Below, one piece after another: positions 4,384-7,738 of a DNA stretch of 7,738 bases (the stretch's first letter is position 1; each line of letters opens with the position of its first letter). The translations under genes and the position numbers were made by a program. Location: assembly GCA_046735215.1 (NCBI GenBank), contig JBKPSV010000095.1, positions 1 through 7,738 on the forward strand, given 5' to 3'. The notes below the pieces were generated by a model, which was given only the letters and a program-made list of their open reading frames with translations, was not told the origin of the DNA and ran no database searches. The DNA comes from JAMXLO01 sp046735215 (GTDB lineage: Bacteria; Pseudomonadota; Alphaproteobacteria; Acetobacterales; Acetobacteraceae).

Positions 4384-6458
4384 GGTGCAAGTTCCTCGAT
4401 CACGATCTCACGGGCGGCGCCAATCCGCGCGGTATATCCGGTGGGCACAATCGTTGACGTTCCGTCCTCGATGATAACGCAGGGACCGCTCAGGCACGCA
4501 CCGACGGACAGAGATGCACGCTCGAACAGAGCGGCGTCGACCGTCTCGCCGGTCACAGTTTCGACCAGACGACAGGTGTGCGCCGGCAATACTTTGTTCG
4601 CCTCTGCCGGCGGCAGCAGACGCTCGGGCAGTTCATGCGGTTCGGCCAGCGACAGCGTCCAGGTGACCGCTTCCACCTCCAGCCGCGGAATGACTCGGCC
4701 ATACAATCGTGCATACGTAGCGTCGAACGCCGCACGCAGGCCGGGAGGATTGAGCGGACCATCCGGCAGCGGCACCGCGATCTCGTGCCCCTGTCCACGA
4801 TAGCGCATGAAGCCGGTGCGTGTCTCAACCAGAGGTCCGCGCGGCACCCCGAGACGCACCACGGCTTCTGCCTCCGCCCGCATTTCGGCAAACAAGGTGT
4901 CTATCGCTGCCTGGTCAAGCGCATCGAGCCGCACCAGCAGGGTCCTTATCACCTCATAGGCGATCGGCGCGCCCAGAAAACCCAGTGCGGACCCGACACC
5001 TGCATCGGGTGGCACCACCACGCGACGGATGCCAAGCTTCTGAGCCAGGCGCACCGCATGCAGAGGCGCAGCACCGCCGAACGCGATCAGCGTGCGATCC
5101 GATGTATCCTTGCCATTCTCGACCGCGTGTACTCGCGCCGCGCTCGACATCGTCTCGTCGACAATTTCGGCAATCCCACGTGCGGCTTCCAGCGCTGCCA
5201 TCGAAAGCGGATCGGCGATCGCGGTGGTTACCGCCTGGGATGCGCGCTTGGGATCGGGCGTGATCTTGCCTCCGGCGAAGCGCGCAAGATCGATGCGACC
5301 AAGTAGCACGTCGGCATCGGTCACAGTCGGCTGATTGCCGCCGCGCGCGTAACAGGCCGGCCCAGGATCTGCACCCGCGCTGTCAGGTCCGACGACGATG
5401 CGGCGCAATCCATCGACGCGCGCGATCGAGCCGCCGCCGGCGCCGATCTCCACCATGTCAATCACTGGAATGCGCACCGGAAATCCGCTGCCCTTGGCAA
5501 AGCGATAGGCACGCGCCACCTCGAAATGCCGGGACTGCTGCGGTGTAAAATCGTCGATCAGCGTGATCTTTGCCGTGGTTCCGCCCATGTCGAAGGAAAT
5601 CGCTCGATCGTAGCCGCCTTGTGCCGCGATGTGCCGTGCGAGGATCGCCCCACCTGCCGGGCCGCTCTCCACCAATCGCACTGGAAAGCGACGCGCAGTC
5701 TCCACCGTGCATATGCCTCCCGACGACATCATCAGCAGCAGCGGACAGGCGACGCCGATACCACGTAAGCCGTCCTGCATTCGCGCCAAGTAGCGATCCA
5801 TCATCGGCAGAACGTACGCATTCGCGACGACGGTGGAGGTCCGTTCGTATTCGCGGATCTCCCTGCACACGTCCGACGACAATGTGATGGCGACACCTGG
5901 CAGGAGCCGGGCGAGCAGATCGCGCGCACATTCCTCGTGTGCCGGATTGACGTATGAATGCAGGAAGCTGATCGCCACAGCCTCAATCTTATGCTGCTGA
6001 AGTGTCGGCAGCAGACGTTCGAGCGAAACCGCATCGAACGGCAACAGCACGGAACCATCGGCTGCCAGCCGTTCGGTCACTTCCAGGCGGAGGTCGCGAG
6101 ATACCAGAGGCTCGGGGCGTTCCATGTAGAGATCATATTGCTCGAACCGATGTTCGTAGGCGATCTCCAGGGAATCACGAAAACCAGCGGTAGTGATCAG
6201 AGCAATGCGTGCGCCCTTCCGTTCGATCAGAGCATTGGTCGCCAGCGTGGTGCCGTGAATGACCAAGTCCAATGATGATGCAGCCACGCCGGCCTCCTGC
6301 AGGATCGCCTGCGTTCCGGCGATCACCGCCTCGTCCGGCGAGTCGTGAATGGTCAACAACTTCGTCGCCAGCGTCCGATCCGGCAATGAAAGAACGACAT
6401 CGGTAAATGTTCCGCCGATATCGACGGCGAGACGGCTGCGCGCGGTTCGTGGCGACAT
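4380..6458 (-). CDS. hyuA: Hydantoinase A / 5-oxoprolinase-type ATPase subunit A
   Basis: A 692-residue ASKHA-fold (actin-like) ATPase subunit that phosphorylates or activates the cyclic substrate for hydrolysis together with HyuB. Motifs in order are the phosphate-binding VDIGGTFTDVV (12-22), HGTTLATNALIERKGA (68-83), SGPAGGAI (265-272), the second phosphate loop FDMGGTTAK (289-297), GAGGGSIA (339-346), GPDSAGADPGPACY (357-370), FGGAAPLHA (460-468) and a C-terminal GPCVIIEDGTSTIVPTGY (658-675). Length fits the family, about 690 residues. I take ATG 6458-6456 as the start: the frame stays open to 6542, but the added residues are Arg/Pro-rich and not family-like. GTG 6461 is an adjacent in-frame alternative. 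GGAG lies 4 nt before the ATG, rather close. The start overlaps the stop of a possible 63-codon ORF (TGATG). No hydantoin racemase, carbamoylase or permease gene is visible nearby. Confidence 0.93.
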   Translation of the reverse strand: MSPRTARSRLAVDIGGTFTDVVLSLPDRTLATKLLTIHDSPDEAVIAGTQAILQEAGVAASSLDLVIHGTTLATNALIERKGARIALITTAGFRDSLEIAYEHRFEQYDLYMERPEPLVSRDLRLEVTERLAADGSVLLPFDAVSLERLLPTLQQHKIEAVAISFLHSYVNPAHEECARDLLARLLPGVAITLSSDVCREIREYERTSTVVANAYVLPMMDRYLARMQDGLRGIGVACPLLLMMSSGGICTVETARRFPVRLVESGPAGGAILARHIAAQGGYDRAISFDMGGTTAKITLIDDFTPQQSRHFEVARAYRFAKGSGFPVRIPVIDMVEIGAGGGSIARVDGLRRIVVGPDSAGADPGPACYARGGNQPTVTDADVLLGRIDLARFAGGKITPDPKRASQAVTTAIADPLSMAALEAARGIAEIVDETMSSAARVHAVENGKDTSDRTLIAFGGAAPLHAVRLAQKLGIRRVVVPPDAGVGSALGFLGAPIAYEVIRTLLVRLDALDQAAIDTLFAEMRAEAEAVVRLGVPRGPLVETRTGFMRYRGQGHEIAVPLPDGPLNPPGLRAAFDATYARLYGRVIPRLEVEAVTWTLSLAEPHELPERLLPPAEANKVLPAHTCRLVETVTGETVDAALFERASLSVGACLSGPCVIIEDGTSTIVPTGYTARIGAAREIVIEELAP

Positions 6459-6649
6459 CACGCTCCACCATACTCCACCACGCGGTGCCGGACGGTTAGA
6501 GACCGCTTTCCGAGGCCGCGGGAGACCGCCACGGAGTCGCATTCCATCAGCGCCGTGAGACGCGCGCTGAAGCTATGGTACGCACCCGGCCAAACGAGGT
6601 TATCTTCGGCCTCGCTCCGTACCCGAAAACCACGCGTCCTGCCGGCCAT
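6458..6649 (-). CDS. Possible 63-codon small ORF coupled to hyuA
   Basis: An open frame MAGRTRGFRVRSEAEDNL...YGGA runs from ATG 6649-6647 to TGA 6460-6458, sharing one base with the hyuA ATG. AGGGGGTG, one mismatch from AGGAGGTG, lies just upstream with 6 nt between AGGGGG and ATG. The product is basic, has no membrane segment or recognisable domain, and I do not know a homolog. It could be a leader peptide, a small accessory protein, or chance, since stop-free stretches of this size are common in GC-rich DNA. The ribosome site and the TGATG junction are the only positive evidence. Confidence 0.3.
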   Translation of the reverse strand: MAGRTRGFRVRSEAEDNLVWPGAYHSFSARLTALMECDSVAVSRGLGKRSLTVRHRVVEYGGA

Positions 6650-6795
6650 GGCGCACCCCCTGCCCCGTGTTCGGATGGTAGCGTGCGCTCCATCATCGAC
6701 AAGGGGTGGCCACCGTAAAACGACCGCTACGCTTGGGCGTCACGCCGATGCGTGATGGGCGCTATTGCGCCACACCCCGTCGATCTCGCTTGCTG
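6650..6795. other. Noncoding spacer between the GDSL gene and the hyuAB operon
   Basis: Together with the possible small ORF this makes a 337-nt gap without a confident gene. Besides the promoter candidate I see only short stems, such as GGCGC/GCGCC around AATA (about 6761-6774), which is too weak and lacks a T-run for a terminator. No tRNA, repeat element or recognisable riboswitch is evident. The GDSL transcript may read through into hyuA. Confidence 0.4.
6675..6702 (-). promoter_or_regulatory. Candidate promoter of the hyuAB operon
   Basis: On the minus strand TTGTCG (6702-6697) and TACCAT (6680-6675) are separated by 16 nt, each matching 4 of 6 consensus bases. The predicted start near 6668 would leave about 20 nt before the small-ORF ATG, enough for its AGGGGG ribosome site. 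The call is positional and weak. Confidence 0.25.
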
Positions 6796-7738
6796 TTATG
6801 CTGTGGCGGTGAGGCTCTGAGCGATGCCGGATGCAAGCAACGAATGGGCCTGCGCCGTCGGATGCAGCGAGTCAAAGAACAGGTATTGATTTTGCGCCGC
6901 CCCGGATGCACGCAGCGTGCCACTATTGGAGTCGGTCAACCCGCCGGTCCAAACCGGATCGGTGACGTCGGTGAACCCATAGGCAGCCGGGTTTGCCTTT
7001 GCCTGATCGAGCACCGAGAACGTGTCGACCAGATCGACTTTCAACGCACCGGAAGCCTCTAGCGGCTGCAGCGCCGCGGCCAGATCACTGTTGTAGAGCG
7101 ACGAGAGCGAGGTTGCGGTTTGCGCCGTCGCTGGGCCGCGCGCCTGCTCGTATGGTGTGTTGCCCAGGTCGGGCACATTCAACACCAGCAGGTTTTGCGC
7201 CCCGTGCGCTGCCAGACCGCCGAGTACGGCCACTTCGTTATTGACCGCGTTCTGCACCTCCGCCTGTTGCTGAGCCGGGGTCAGCGACGTGTTGTTGGCA
7301 ATGTCGAGGACGTCGTTAGCACCGATCCATACGGTGTACAATGCCCCCGGCTGTGGTGAGGGTGACTGTTGCAAGAACTGCGTGTATTGCGAAGTCAGGT
7401 CAGTCGGGTTCAACGCGTGGGTCTGCGTCGGGCCCGTCTTCGCACCTCCGTAAGCGAAGTTCGTGCCGCCTGCCAGGCTGGGATTGAGCGGCGGTAATCC
7501 AAGATTTTGCGCCAGGTCTTGCACCCACACAGGCCCATTGCTGAAGCTCCTGTCGGTATAGGGCGCGGTCGGCACCATACCGAACGTGGCTACAGAAACA
7601 TTCCCGGAATCGGTCAGGCTGTCGCCGAATGCGTATATCGCTGGGTATTTCGCGCCAGCGGGTGCTGGGGTCGGAGAAACCGGCACCGCTCTGGTCAGAG
7701 CGGCGGCAACGTCGGAGCCGATGAAACTCAGTGCCGAT
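6796..7738 (-). CDS. GDSL/SGNH-family lipase/esterase, 5' end outside the window
   Basis: At least 313 residues of an SGNH-fold serine esterase/lipase, the family of lecithinase/haemolysin-like and autotransporter esterases. Numbering from the window edge, block I is YAFGDSLTDSGN with nucleophile S40, block II GGTNFAYGGAKTG (about 90-102) gives the oxyanion Gly, block III WIGANDVLD gives N141, and FDSLHPTAQAH gives catalytic D289 and H292. All four catalytic blocks are present and the stop is TAA 6798-6796. No beta-barrel autotransporter domain follows. The frame stays open to position 7738, with SALSFIGSDVAAALTRAV before a Pro/Ala-rich PVSPTPAPAGA stretch. A GTG at 7686-7684 is an internal alternative, but no ATG is visible, so the real start is probably just upstream. 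The visible N-terminus does not look like a signal peptide. The natural substrate is unknown. Confidence 0.9.
   Translation of the reverse strand, partial: SALSFIGSDVAAALTRAVPVSPTPAPAGAKYPAIYAFGDSLTDSGNVSVATFGMVPTAPYTDRSFSNGPVWVQDLAQNLGLPPLNPSLAGGTNFAYGGAKTGPTQTHALNPTDLTSQYTQFLQQSPSPQPGALYTVWIGANDVLDIANNTSLTPAQQQAEVQNAVNNEVAVLGGLAAHGAQNLLVLNVPDLGNTPYEQARGPATAQTATSLSSLYNSDLAAALQPLEASGALKVDLVDTFSVLDQAKANPAAYGFTDVTDPVWTGGLTDSNSGTLRASGAAQNQYLFFDSLHPTAQAHSLLASGIAQSLTATA

Noticed and set aside
3181..4803. A 540-codon open frame on the plus strand, antisense to hyuB and the end of hyuA
   Set aside because: The translation is rich in Arg, His, Asp and Ala with no family motif, and it lies opposite strongly conserved HyuB/HyuA blocks; it is a codon-bias shadow typical of GC-rich genes.
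4578..5306. A 242-codon plus-strand frame inside hyuA
   Set aside because: Arg/His/Gln-rich and motif-free; the minus strand carries the intact HyuA sequence.
6459..6542. N-terminal extension of HyuA to an ATG at 6542
   Set aside because: The added 28 residues are Arg/Pro-rich with no family counterpart, and the family N-terminus starts a few residues before VDIGGTFTD, as it does from ATG 6458.

Overview
The window is GC-rich, densely coding, and reads as a proteobacterial chromosome segment. An alphaproteobacterium of the Rhodospirillales/Acetobacteraceae kind is my best guess, because the encapsulated ferritin closely resembles the Rhodospirillum rubrum protein as I remember it and the intergenic palindromes have a GTCAT(T/C)CCCGC...GCGGG(A/G)ATCCAG form common in proteobacteria. 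The taxonomic placement is inference.

Layout. (1) Positions 1-717, minus strand: an encapsulin nanocompartment operon. The cargo gene, an encapsulated ferritin-like protein (EncFtn) with a C-terminal targeting peptide, comes first. The shell gene follows after 4 nt and is cut by the window edge. (2) Positions 718-847: a divergent intergenic region with a 25-bp near-perfect palindrome directly before the next gene. (3) Positions 848-2605, plus strand: a LysE/RhtB-family amino-acid exporter, then an enolase-superfamily (mandelate racemase-like) dehydratase or racemase. (4) Positions 2606-2715: a convergent intergenic region holding two inverted copies of a 29-bp palindromic repeat. (5) Positions 2716-6458, minus strand: hyuA and hyuB, the two subunits of an ATP-dependent hydantoinase/5-oxoprolinase-type enzyme, overlapping by GTGA. 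A possible 63-codon ORF sits before hyuA and overlaps its start as TGATG. (6) Positions 6796-7738, minus strand: a GDSL/SGNH-family lipase/esterase whose 5' end lies outside the window.

How the genes work together. EncFtn and encapsulin form an iron-oxidising, iron-storing compartment. HyuA and HyuB should form one enzyme that uses ATP to open a cyclic amide or imide ring (or a related carboxylation). The dehydratase and the exporter could belong to small-acid or amino-acid catabolism, but nothing in the sequence ties their substrates to HyuAB. The most unusual items are regulatory: a shell-gene Shine-Dalgarno built from the targeting-peptide codons of the cargo gene, the palindrome at the exporter start, the covarying inverted repeat pair, and the possible small ORF coupled to hyuA. 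I found no RNA genes, CRISPR arrays, insertion sequences or phage genes.
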